From NCBI GenBank assembly GCA_902630715.1, contig CACOVO010000003.1, positions 1 through 64,000 of the forward strand: a stretch of DNA of 64,000 nucleotides. The letters are read 5' to 3'. The position numbers were made by a program, and so were the translations under genes. Shown here in pieces: positions 10,061-17,664 of the stretch (the stretch's first letter is position 1; every line of letters starts with the position of its first letter). Source of the DNA: an uncultured SAR86 cluster bacterium. Lineage in GTDB: Bacteria; Pseudomonadota; Gammaproteobacteria; Magnimaribacterales; Magnimaribacteraceae. The notes under the pieces were generated by a model. It was not told the DNA's origin and made no database searches. It saw only the letters and a list, made by a program, of their open reading frames with translations.

Positions 10061-10911
10061 TATTTATCAAATATTTCAGCAAATTTTAGCGCTGTAGATA
10101 TGGTTCTTACACCAAATCCAAGCATAGCCATACCGTCCTCCGATATTATATTTCCATTTTGTGCTGCTTGAGTAAATTTGAGAGCAGTCGTATCTGCCAA
10201 ACTTTCGATATCAGGAAAAGAGCTCATACCTCTTTTTGTGATGATTATGTAATCTGGGTCATAAGAAATAATAGATTCACTATTTATAGGCTTCCATCCT
10301 TCGAAGGTGTCCGCTGCGTTTTTTGCTCCAGTCATTTTTATAAAGCCATCTCCTGAAGTCCCTTTTCCGGCGACGATAGGAGACGTGCCTTGCATATTTA
10401 AAATCAGCATTACCTTTATTCCATTTGCACTATTCGCAGAAGCAATATCAGCTAAGGACTTAATATCTTCTTTAACCATAGAAACTTGATCTGACTCTGA
10501 TCGATTTTCTCCATTGAGTATCGATGAGATGCATTCAATTTTCTGTAGGATACCATTTGCTGTTGGTACTTCGTTTATGATTCGAAGATCCAATCCCGTC
10601 AGTTCTAATTGATCTATTACTAAAGGTGGCCCCATATCATCCTCTCCAAGTATTAGAGTAGGTTTCAATGATAGTATTCCCTCTGTAGACAAGGCCCTCA
10701 CATAACCTATTGAAGGTAAATTTGCAGTTTCTTGAGGGTAATTTGACGTGACATCAACACCAGATATTCTTTCTTCTTCTTCCAGAAAGTAAATTATTTC
10801 AGTCAAAGATCCGCCAGCTATAACTATTTTTGAAGCATCTTGAGCTTGCCTGCACTCGGCAAATGATACTGTTTGAAATAATAATAAGGTAAGGAAGATA
10901 GAAATTTTCAT
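10060..10911 (-). CDS. hmuT: Haem periplasmic binding protein
   Basis: 283 aa from the ATG at 10911. I prefer this start to the upstream one at 10962 because the protein then begins with a clean signal peptide (MKISIFLTLLLFQTVSFA), and the upstream start would put the Fur box inside the coding sequence. The mature part is a class III periplasmic binding protein: IVIAGGSLTEIIYFL at its start, a GEDDMGPP segment and a YDPDYIIITKRG region. It delivers haem from the periplasm to HmuUV. First gene of the leftward haem operon. Confidence 0.9.
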   Translation of the reverse strand: MKISIFLTLLLFQTVSFAECRQAQDASKIVIAGGSLTEIIYFLEEEERISGVDVTSNYPQETANLPSIGYVRALSTEGILSLKPTLILGEDDMGPPLVIDQLELTGLDLRIINEVPTANGILQKIECISSILNGENRSESDQVSMVKEDIKSLADIASANSANGIKVMLILNMQGTSPIVAGKGTSGDGFIKMTGAKNAADTFEGWKPINSESIISYDPDYIIITKRGMSSFPDIESLADTTALKFTQAAQNGNIISEDGMAMLGFGVRTISTALKFAEIFDK

Positions 10912-10941
10912 CTTCAGGATTGTATTGATTTTATGACCAAA

Positions 10942-10960
10942 GTAAATGATAATCATTCTC
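10942..10960. promoter_or_regulatory. Fur box between the divergent haem genes
   Basis: The 19 bases here match the classical Fur consensus GATAATGATAATCATTATC at 16 of 19 positions, with the core AATGATAATCATT intact. The site lies between hmuT (start 10911, leftward) and the TonB receptor (start 10984, rightward). One Fur dimer set could therefore repress both transcripts when iron is plentiful. Confidence 0.88.
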
Positions 10961-10983
10961 ATTTTTAAACTACAGACATCGCT

Positions 10984-13164
10984 ATGAAACTTAATAATAC
11001 CCTAAAAACCCTGTTCTTAAGCCTCTTTATGAGCATTGGAGTAATAAATGCAGACGAAGATGTGCAAGAAGTAGTAGTAATTTCTTCAAAATATCCCGTA
11101 CCTTTAGAAGAGGTCGTTGGTAGTGTTGATTCAATTTCCCTTGATGACATGGAAACAAGAATGGTCAGTGATCTTTCAGATATGCTTGATAAGACCATTG
11201 GTGTATCAGTTTCTAAAAGAAATGTTTCCGGAAGAGCATACAACGACGGAATTTCGATAAGGGGTCTTGGAGGCAAGAGAGTAAATATTCTTATCGATGG
11301 TATTCGAGTAGCTGACGCCTACACTGGCTATGGAAGAGATGTAGTAGACGTAGATTTGCTTAAAAGAGTAGAAATATTAAAAGGTCCAAGTTCTGCTCTG
11401 TATGGATCGGATGGTCTTGCAGGAGCTGTATCTTATATAACTAAAGATCCTAGCGATTTTGCAGAATTTGGTGAAAACTTCTTTTCTGTAAACACTTCCT
11501 ACGATGAGGATAATGAGCAAACTAAAGTTGGTTTCATTGCGGCAAGAACAGGAGAAAGGCTTGAATCAATGATACAAGTAACTGGAAGAGAGCTTAGCCA
11601 GCTTGAGCTTCATGACGACGCATCACTAGAACTCGATCCTTTTGATGGAGAGCAAAGTAGTGTTCTAGCAAAATTCAAATTCAGCCTTAGTGAATCCGTT
11701 GGACTAACACTTGTTCTTGATTCTCAGGAGTTTGAGGGAGATTACATCTTCAATTCTCAAGCGGGCATGAGTTTCTTTCCACAGGTTACAAGTACTTCTA
11801 ATGTCCTTGGAGTAGATGATGGTAATAGGGATAGAGTAACTCTCGCTCTTGATTTCAGTAATAATACAAGGTTGTTTGATAATGGATCTATTAGGTTTTA
11901 CGCACAAGAAACTGATCAGAAGCAGATAACTACTAGATCTAAGCAAATTTTTGGTGCAGGACCTCCAACCATGGTTAATGCTTATAGAGATTATCAGTTT
12001 AATCAAGAAATTGACGGCTTCTCAGCCGATTTCTTCAAAACAGTCAATAATAATGGTCGCTTACACAACATAGTTTACGGAATTGAGGTTGAAAATATTG
12101 ATGTTGAAAGACCGAGGATAAGATACGAAACTAATTTGATGACTGGCGCCGTGAATACCTTTCTCGGTGGTGAGTTTTATCCCAATAAAACGATTCCCGA
12201 TACTGAAATCGAAAGGCAGAGTTTCTTTTTCAATGACAGACTTGAGTGGAACGATAAAACTACATTGGTTTTTGGAGTGAGATACGATGGATATGAATTA
12301 ACTCCAATCCCTGATGCTTTGTTTTTTGCAAATGCACAATCAACAAATCAACTTTATTTTATTGATGACAGTGAAGTTTCTATGAAATTTGGATTCCTTA
12401 GAGACTTGTCGGACCAAGTCTCTTTTTATGCACAATACGCAGAGGGCTTTAGAGCACCTGACTTTCAAAGTGCTAACCTGAGTTTTACTAACTTAGCATT
12501 CCGCTATGCAGTTGGAACAAGCCCTGGTCTTGAGCCCGAGGAGAGTGAAGGATATGAATTCGGATTTAAAGGGACAACTGAAAATGTTTCTTGGACATTA
12601 TCGATCTATGACAATGACTATGAAAACTTTATCGATACTTATATTAAGGGACGTAATCAACAAGGCATCACTCTTTATGAATATGGAAATCTTGATGAGG
12701 TTGAAATAAAAGGAGTTGAGTTTGAGATGAATGCGGATATTTCTGACAATCTCTCAGCATCCTTTGGTTTCAGTATTCCAGATGGAACTAAGAATGGTGA
12801 ACAATTAGTCTCTATTGATCCTGAAGAAGCAATTCTTGGATTATTTTGGAACTCGAGCAGTGGAAAATTAAAATTAAGTGGATATGCTAATTTTACTGCT
12901 GGAAGTCATGATAATTTGCCACCTTCATGTGGAAGAGGTGGATGTAATCCTCTTCTTGCTCTATCCGGATTAACTACTTATGACTTGTATGGAAGTTACC
13001 AAATAAATCAAAATTTGAAGCTTAGATTCGCAATTAGAAATCTTTCAGACGAAAGTTATTGGAATTGGTCATCAGTACAAGGTAAAAGCGCTAATGACTC
13101 AAACTTAGATTTGTTTATGGAACCTGGAAGAAACATGAGCATGGGACTGAAGTACGATTTTTAG
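10984..13164 (+). CDS. TonB-dependent outer-membrane receptor, probably for haem
   Basis: 726 aa. A signal peptide of about 23 residues (ends VINA) is followed by a TonB-box-like EVVVISS and a plug domain with the SIRGLGGKRVNILIDGIRV and LKGPSSALYGSDGLAGAVSY blocks. The rest is a beta-barrel with YAEGFRAPDF, as in haem receptors (FRAP box), and a terminal aromatic (KYDF). It would take up haem across the outer membrane using TonB energy. The ligand is inferred from the divergent hmuTUV-hugZ operon and the shared Fur box; a NPNL motif is not clear. A terminator follows. Confidence 0.9.
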   Translation: MKLNNTLKTLFLSLFMSIGVINADEDVQEVVVISSKYPVPLEEVVGSVDSISLDDMETRMVSDLSDMLDKTIGVSVSKRNVSGRAYNDGISIRGLGGKRVNILIDGIRVADAYTGYGRDVVDVDLLKRVEILKGPSSALYGSDGLAGAVSYITKDPSDFAEFGENFFSVNTSYDEDNEQTKVGFIAARTGERLESMIQVTGRELSQLELHDDASLELDPFDGEQSSVLAKFKFSLSESVGLTLVLDSQEFEGDYIFNSQAGMSFFPQVTSTSNVLGVDDGNRDRVTLALDFSNNTRLFDNGSIRFYAQETDQKQITTRSKQIFGAGPPTMVNAYRDYQFNQEIDGFSADFFKTVNNNGRLHNIVYGIEVENIDVERPRIRYETNLMTGAVNTFLGGEFYPNKTIPDTEIERQSFFFNDRLEWNDKTTLVFGVRYDGYELTPIPDALFFANAQSTNQLYFIDDSEVSMKFGFLRDLSDQVSFYAQYAEGFRAPDFQSANLSFTNLAFRYAVGTSPGLEPEESEGYEFGFKGTTENVSWTLSIYDNDYENFIDTYIKGRNQQGITLYEYGNLDEVEIKGVEFEMNADISDNLSASFGFSIPDGTKNGEQLVSIDPEEAILGLFWNSSSGKLKLSGYANFTAGSHDNLPPSCGRGGCNPLLALSGLTTYDLYGSYQINQNLKLRFAIRNLSDESYWNWSSVQGKSANDSNLDLFMEPGRNMSMGLKYDF

Positions 13165-13175
13165 AACCAACCATT

Positions 13176-13203
13176 AAAAAGGGGCCGCAAGGCCCTTTTT
13201 TTT
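13176..13203 (+). terminator. Rho-independent terminator after the TonB receptor
   Basis: A 5-bp GC stem (GGGCC, 13182-13186, with GGCCC, 13191-13195) closes a GCAA tetraloop. It is preceded by A residues and followed by eight T residues (13196-13203). It ends the receptor transcript before the tRNA gene. Confidence 0.9.
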
Positions 13204-13261
13204 CGCAAGCTTTTTTATCCGGCAACCGTTTTTTGTTGTAATATGCTCGCTCCACGCAAGT

Positions 13262-13339
<78 letters not shown>

Positions 13340-13430
13340 CTCATCTCAATAGAGATAGGCTTTAATAAAAGATTTCAGGAAGATTTGCAAAAATATGCCT
13401 TGCTTCAGCTTTTCTAATTCAATAAAAATC

Positions 13431-13455
13431 TAGGGGAAATTTAGGGGAAAATTTA
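13431..13455 (+). repeat. Left pair of AGGGGAAA repeats (arm-type-site candidate)
   Basis: AGGGGAAA occurs at 13432-13439 and 13443-13450, two copies in the same orientation with an 11-base period. The same pair with the same period occurs at 16490-16508 near the other end. Such paired repeats inside both ends resemble arm-type binding sites of tyrosine recombinases. The rest of 13340-13517 shows no gene. Confidence 0.6.
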
Positions 13456-13517
13456 GCCTTCCCTTAAACTTTTCTGTTAAGTTATTGGCATGAAATTGGA
13501 TATTTCGAAAGACATAG

Positions 13518-14576
13518 ATGGGAATTGATTGGGATTGGTATCTCAAGAATGCTTGCATTCTTTTAGAGGGAGATGATAAGCAATTTGATTGGATTTTAGA
13601 AAGACTTAAGTCCAATGTAGGTGATAAGTATATAGAGTTAGAAGAAGATTCTCCTGACTATTTATTTGCTAAATATAGATATAGGATTATTTCGTTAGCT
13701 TACGTTAGGGCCGCTCTAGTCCTTACTCATCATGACGAAGGCATTGATGAAGATGAATATGATGATTGGAATGAAAAGTTAGGGATGATTGCTCTTAACG
13801 GAAATCCTAATGAGCATTTTACAATCCCAAGTAAATCAATTGAGCATATAGGGTTAGAAAATCTAAAAGAGCCAGCAGAACGTTATGGTAAAAAGGAAAT
13901 GGCATCCTTTCAAAGTGCTAGTGTAAAACTAGTTACTTTTCATTTAAAAACTGTTTCAGAAAAAGGCGAGGGACGACATGTTGAAATAGGCAAGGCACTC
14001 ATCAATTTATATCTCAACTGTTTTGAAAGTTTCATAGATGGAGAGTTTAATGAATTAGATGATATTGATTTTGATTTAACTATTAATTATGTAAGCGGCC
14101 AATTTAGAGGACAAACTAATTTCGCAAAGGATCTCATGAGGGCTTATCAAAATGAAGAATCAATTCATGAAGAGTTTGAAGATGAAGAGCCAGAAGAAGA
14201 ATCTGTTTATGAAAGTTCTGAGGAAGAATTCCTAGATAATATAGATGAAGATGCGATTGAAGACCCTGAATACAGTGAAGAAGAGCTTGAAGAGTTAGCT
14301 ACAATATTAGTTTCTGGAGGTGAAGATCAATTAGCAGAGCTAGAGTCAATGACAAAGGCTGAGATCAAAGAATGGGCAGATGCGTTTGAATTCAATGTAC
14401 CATTGTCTCTTAGCAAGGCAGAGATGATTGAAAGATTTATAGAAGAAGTGGATGAGAATGTTGAATCAGAATATGAATTTCCAACATCTATGACGGAGAT
14501 GATACTGTGGCTAGTAGGCGCATGTTTATTCGGTGCTTTTGTTTTGGCACCTTTGCTTGACTATTTATTGTATTAA
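13518..14576 (+). CDS. Unrecognised acidic protein with SAP-like segment and C-terminal membrane anchor
   Basis: 352 aa, no family recognised. Residues 1 to about 200 look globular and begin with the motif GIDWDWYLKNA. Residues 215-265 are extremely rich in Glu and Asp and are probably disordered. Residues 280-318 (LESMTKAEIKEWADAFEF and what follows) resemble a SAP/HeH-type helix-extension-helix, often a DNA-binding motif. Residues 327-350 form one hydrophobic helix, suggesting a tail anchor in the inner membrane. A GAAAG ribosome site lies 7 bases before the ATG. First and largest gene of the tRNA-Ile element. Confidence 0.75.
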   Translation: MGIDWDWYLKNACILLEGDDKQFDWILERLKSNVGDKYIELEEDSPDYLFAKYRYRIISLAYVRAALVLTHHDEGIDEDEYDDWNEKLGMIALNGNPNEHFTIPSKSIEHIGLENLKEPAERYGKKEMASFQSASVKLVTFHLKTVSEKGEGRHVEIGKALINLYLNCFESFIDGEFNELDDIDFDLTINYVSGQFRGQTNFAKDLMRAYQNEESIHEEFEDEEPEEESVYESSEEEFLDNIDEDAIEDPEYSEEELEELATILVSGGEDQLAELESMTKAEIKEWADAFEFNVPLSLSKAEMIERFIEEVDENVESEYEFPTSMTEMILWLVGACLFGAFVLAPLLDYLLY

Positions 14577-14586
14577 GGAAATTAGT

Positions 14587-14919
14587 TTGAAGCCCAATCT
14601 AAAATTAGCCCTCAAACCAAAGTCATTTAATAAGGACTCACTAGACTTATTACTTAAAACACAATGGGAACTTGTTGTCTTAAAGGCTCGTGTGGATGAA
14701 GCAAGAATTAATCCCATTACAGATAAAGAACTTGAAACTGCTATAGCCTTAACGGGACTTAAAGCTACTGTGTTTGAAAGAAGATTAGGGATGTATGAGT
14801 ATCATCACGGAGAAACCAAAGAGTATTGGATAGCTAAACATGATTTTGAAGGTTTCCTGCTTGATAATGAAGAATTGATGTACGAATATAGAGAATGGTT
14901 AGAGGATGCAAGGGTATGA
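14587..14919 (+). CDS. Hypothetical protein of the tRNA-Ile element
   Basis: 110 aa starting at TTG 14587, chosen because AAGGA lies 7 bases upstream and the longer frame (from 14533) would overlap the previous gene by 44 bases. The protein is mixed charged and likely helical (DLLLKTQWELVVLKARVDEAR, then KELETAIALTGLKATVFERR) and ends in an aromatic-acidic tail. I do not recognise a family. It lies 10 bases after the acidic anchor protein, so the two are probably co-transcribed. Confidence 0.65.
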   Translation: MKPNLKLALKPKSFNKDSLDLLLKTQWELVVLKARVDEARINPITDKELETAIALTGLKATVFERRLGMYEYHHGETKEYWIAKHDFEGFLLDNEELMYEYREWLEDARV

Positions 14920-14937
14920 AAATTTTGATTATTAGTT

Positions 14938-15306
14938 ATGGGCATATTTGATTCAATCTTTGGAGGGCGTCAACTGTGTAAAGAAGATGCCAGTCAAATG
15001 GCTGTTTCAATAGGGTTAAATCTCTTCAACGGAACTTTCCCTTTGGAAACATTCATGCAAATTTCAGAAAAATTTGTCAATGAATTGGTTAAAGATTCTT
15101 TTCCTGGCTATTCAATTGATTCAGACCAATCAAAACAAATAGTAAGACTTGGCTTAAAGATTTTAAATGAGAATAAGCAATATCTATCTGACTTATCACA
15201 ATTAGAAAATTACTTAAAGAATCCAACTGAAGAGAATAAACCTTCACAAAAAGTCATTACACCAAAATTATACGATTCTGAAGACCTATCTTTATTTATT
15301 GACTAG
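14938..15306 (+). CDS. Hypothetical protein of the tRNA-Ile element
   Basis: 122 aa with no recognised family. The start MGIFDSIFGGR resembles the amphipathic beginnings of small membrane-associated proteins. The middle is helical and soluble (FPLETFMQISEKFVNELVKD) and the last 35 residues are polar and probably flexible. There is no clear ribosome-binding site. It lies 18 bases after the preceding gene in the same direction. Confidence 0.6.
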   Translation: MGIFDSIFGGRQLCKEDASQMAVSIGLNLFNGTFPLETFMQISEKFVNELVKDSFPGYSIDSDQSKQIVRLGLKILNENKQYLSDLSQLENYLKNPTEENKPSQKVITPKLYDSEDLSLFID

Positions 15307-15348
15307 TCTTTAGATGCCTCTTTCAATTATTTTAAATAGAAATTTAAT

Positions 15349-15747
15349 ATGGATATTTTCAATTTAGATCTTCCTTATTTTGAAGTCTTTCTATACTTTG
15401 TATTAATCCAATTTTTATATTTTTATCCTACTAAATACAATTTAGATAAGAGAACAAACAGCGCTGCTTCAAATTTAATTTCTTTAGTTGGACAAGTTAT
15501 TTCTTTTATATCGCTGATTTACTATTACGGCTTTGTAATTTTGGCTATTTTTTATGTCAACTTTTTAAGTAGTTTAATTTTTTTAGTTTTTACTTTTGTT
15601 GCATCTATGACTCTTACTTCCCTTGAGGCAATGATCTTAGCTAATAAGAGTATTGAAAAATTATTGATTCTGAGTGTAATCGCAATTATTCTTAATCCGA
15701 TTCTGATTTTTCTTTCGTTCCCATATGTCAATGCTTATCTTTTCTAA
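15349..15747 (+). CDS. Small integral membrane protein of the tRNA-Ile element
   Basis: 132 aa, very hydrophobic, with about four predicted membrane helices: near residues 9-27, 42-67, 71-94 and 103-128. Only short charged loops, such as KYNLDKRTNSAAS, separate them. No family is recognised and no catalytic motif is visible. It sits 42 bases after the previous gene. A holin-like or effector role is conceivable but unsupported. Confidence 0.6.
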   Translation: MDIFNLDLPYFEVFLYFVLIQFLYFYPTKYNLDKRTNSAASNLISLVGQVISFISLIYYYGFVILAIFYVNFLSSLIFLVFTFVASMTLTSLEAMILANKSIEKLLILSVIAIILNPILIFLSFPYVNAYLF

Positions 15748-15770
15748 AATATTTGCTTTATGCAAAGTAA

Positions 15771-15800
15771 TTGAAATCAATAAAAAAGCCCTCATATATA
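15771..15800 (+). promoter_or_regulatory. Candidate sigma-70 promoter inside the tRNA-Ile element
   Basis: TTGAAA (15771-15776) and TATATA (15795-15800) are separated by 18 bases. They lie 25 bases before the TTG start at 15826, in the 78-base gap after the membrane-protein gene. They would give the last two genes their own transcript. Confidence 0.45.
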
Positions 15801-15825
15801 AGTAGTAGCAAATATAGGTCTTACT

Positions 15826-16155
15826 TTGGGTAGTAAAAAAAATCCAAAAGATAATTCCAGCGATGTTGCAAAAATAGAGGAAGCCTTACTAGAAGCATTA
15901 GGCTATGAGACTTGGGAAGATGCTGAATTAGATTCTAGTACAAAAGAAGAAGGTCCTGATTTTGATTGTGTAGGCAGTAAAGATACTTTCTTTTTGAATC
16001 CTAAAACAGTACCGGCAGTTTTATGGGTAAATCTTAATCTTGGATTTCCCCAGGGACATTGGGGTTGTCAGATTCAGGTTGATGAGCGAGACGTTTTATT
16101 AACGCTCAAGACCATTCTTGAAGATGGGCTGAGTCTCTCTACAACGTTGCACTAA
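15826..16155 (+). CDS. Hypothetical protein of the tRNA-Ile element
   Basis: 109 aa with a TTG start; no in-frame ATG is available and the ribosome site is weak. The N-terminus is Lys-rich and polar. An acidic helix follows (KIEEALLEALGYETWEDAE), then a compact C-terminal half with Cys, Trp and Gly residues (FPQGHWGCQIQVDERDVL). No family is recognised. A candidate promoter lies just upstream. Confidence 0.5.
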   Translation: MGSKKNPKDNSSDVAKIEEALLEALGYETWEDAELDSSTKEEGPDFDCVGSKDTFFLNPKTVPAVLWVNLNLGFPQGHWGCQIQVDERDVLLTLKTILEDGLSLSTTLH

Positions 16156-16171
16156 CCAATTATCTTTTAAT

Positions 16172-16396
16172 ATGAAATTAAATTTCCTTGGGAAAAAAAC
16201 AAATGTAGTTTCTATCTATTCATGGAAGCATCCTGAATTAGCAATATACGATCCTAACCGAGAGGAAGAGTTAAATTGGATGGCATGGAAAATGCGTCAA
16301 AAAATTTCTGGTGACAATAATGAGACTTATAAACCTCTCATTAGGCAAGGACCTAGACCTCAAGGGCCTTTCATCCCAAGAATCGTCTCAAAATGA
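16172..16396 (+). CDS. Hypothetical small basic protein of the tRNA-Ile element
   Basis: 74 aa, unrecognised. It is rich in Lys, Arg and Trp, with SWKHPELAIYDPNREEEL in the middle and a Pro/Arg-rich tail (IRQGPRPQGPF). It lies 16 bases after the previous gene. Its small size and basic charge could suit a nucleic-acid contact, but nothing proves this. Confidence 0.45.
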   Translation: MKLNFLGKKTNVVSIYSWKHPELAIYDPNREEELNWMAWKMRQKISGDNNETYKPLIRQGPRPQGPFIPRIVSK

Positions 16397-16563
16397 AAGA
16401 AAGACGTCTTAATCTTTAACAATAACTCACCCTGGATAGGTGTGGGCTCTATACTAATTCTTATAGTTATTTAGAAAGAAATAGTGAGTAGGGGAAAACT
16501 AGGGGAAAAATTTTGCTACCTCCTGAAAGTCAGCTATCATAAGAAGATCGGAGTTCGACTCCT
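16397..16563. other. Non-coding right end of the tRNA-Ile element
   Basis: About 170 bases without a gene, between the last element gene and the attR repeat. It contains the palindrome AAGACGTCTT and the right-hand AGGGGAAA pair. I see no integrase remnant here in any frame. Confidence 0.55.
16490..16512 (+). repeat. Right pair of AGGGGAAA repeats (arm-type-site candidate)
   Basis: AGGGGAAA at 16490-16497 and 16501-16508, two copies with the same orientation and 11-base period as the pair at 13432-13450. The pair lies 55 bases inside the right direct repeat. Confidence 0.6.
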
Positions 16564-16610
16564 CCCTGATAAGGGTGAGGTCGGAAGTTCAAGTCTTCCC
16601 AGACCCACCA
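16564..16610 (+). repeat. attR-like 47-bp direct repeat (displaced tRNA-Ile 3' end)
   Basis: Identical over 47 bases to 13293-13339. The upstream bases cannot complete a tRNA: there is no 5' acceptor or D arm. This is therefore the original 3' end of the target gene, pushed aside by the element, and not a second functional tRNA. Confidence 0.9.
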
Positions 16611-16706
16611 AATTTCTTTACCAAAATGTAGCCAAGTCGCTCTAGACTTATTTAAAGTTTAGAAGCAAAATCCTTTGAGTTCTGGAATGTATGAAAGGAG
16701 ACTTAT

Positions 16707-17645
16707 ATGAAAGCAGTTGGGATTATGAAGCATGGTGGGCCAGAGGCACTTGAAATTTTGGAGGTAGATGAAGTTGAAGCAGGTCCAGGTCAGATCAGAA
16801 TAAGGAATTTTGCTGCGGCAGTAAATCCAGTTGATGTATCTGTAAGAAATGGATCAATGGCAGAAATGCAAAAAATTAATCCCCCTCCATATGTTCCGGG
16901 AATGGATGCTGCAGGGATAATTGATCAAATTGGTAAGGGCGTACAAACAGATCTTAAAGAGGGTGATAGCGTAATGGCTATGGTTGTTCCTAATGGTAAT
17001 CATGGAGCTTACAGAGAACAGATAGTTCTTGATCAAAATGCGGTTGTAAGAGCTCCCAAAGACTCCTCTCATATTCAAGCCTCAACCTTACCAATGAACT
17101 CTCTAACTGCCAGATTATCACTAGATTTATTAGATTTACAGAAAGGTCAAGTTCTAGCGGTTACAGGGGCTCCTGGTGCTTACGGAGGATATGTTGTTCA
17201 GCTTGCAAAAGAGGATGGACTAATTGTGATTGCAGATTCGAATGATAATGATCGAGCCCTTCTGGAAAGCCTCGGAGTAGATATTATTATCCCGAGAGGA
17301 GAAGGCTTTGCTGAGAATATAAGAAAAGAATTTCCTGAAGGTGTTGATGGGATAGCTGACGGCGCTTTATTGAATGAACATGCAATAGAAGCTGTGAAAG
17401 ATGGTGGTTCTTTTACATCAGTGAGAGGTTTTAAAGGTGAATCGCAAAGAGACATAAATTTCACTGCTACTTGGGTTACGGCTTATGACTGTAAAAAAGA
17501 TATTCTTGAGAAACTTAAATTACAGGCTGAGGAAGAAATACTCTCTTTAAGAGTTAACCGAGCTGTTTCAATAGATAAAGCATCTCTAGCTCATGAGACT
17601 TTAGAGGCGGGCGGCTCGAGGGGCCGAATGGTAATAGAATTTTAA
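16707..17645 (+). CDS. Zinc-free quinone oxidoreductase (MDR family)
   Basis: 312 aa. N-terminal GroES-like fold with VNPVDVSVRNG and PYVPGMDAAGIIDQIG, then a nucleotide-binding domain with TGAPGAYGGYVVQLAK near residues 152-167. Catalytic zinc ligands are absent, which fits the NADPH:quinone reductase / enal reductase branch of the medium-chain superfamily. A ribosome site (AAAGGAG) precedes the ATG. It is the first chromosomal gene after the element, and its natural substrate is unknown. Confidence 0.85.
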   Translation: MKAVGIMKHGGPEALEILEVDEVEAGPGQIRIRNFAAAVNPVDVSVRNGSMAEMQKINPPPYVPGMDAAGIIDQIGKGVQTDLKEGDSVMAMVVPNGNHGAYREQIVLDQNAVVRAPKDSSHIQASTLPMNSLTARLSLDLLDLQKGQVLAVTGAPGAYGGYVVQLAKEDGLIVIADSNDNDRALLESLGVDIIIPRGEGFAENIRKEFPEGVDGIADGALLNEHAIEAVKDGGSFTSVRGFKGESQRDINFTATWVTAYDCKKDILEKLKLQAEEEILSLRVNRAVSIDKASLAHETLEAGGSRGRMVIEF

Positions 17646-17664
17646 ATTCATTGAGAGGTTAAAC

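Larger units (their letters stand above)
13340..16610 (+). mobile_element. Small integrated element in tRNA-Ile without an integrase gene
   Basis: A 3.27-kb segment between a complete tRNA-Ile and a 47-bp copy of its 3' part. Inside are six genes, all on the + strand in the tRNA direction, none of which I recognise, and a pair of AGGGGAAA repeats near each end. No integrase, transposase, replication or capsid gene is visible. The simplest reading is a non-autonomous satellite or degenerate island mobilised by an integrase supplied in trans. An element that lost its integrase after entry is equally consistent with the sequence. Confidence 0.82.

Noticed and set aside
10912-10962. Seventeen extra residues at the HmuT N-terminus
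   Set aside because: They would place the Fur box in coding sequence and spoil the signal peptide. The ATG at 10911 is preferred.
11704-12006. A 100-aa ORF antisense to the TonB receptor
   Set aside because: It is the shadow of a strongly supported coding frame, with no ribosome site or recognisable domain.
14938-16396. Toxin-antitoxin or restriction system in the tRNA-Ile element
   Set aside because: No nuclease, methylase, kinase or known toxin motif is visible in any of the six products; calling one would be guesswork.
16564-16610. A second tRNA-Ile gene
   Set aside because: Only the 3' 47 bases are present. Upstream bases do not form a 5' acceptor, D arm or anticodon 5' strand, so it is a displaced fragment (attR).
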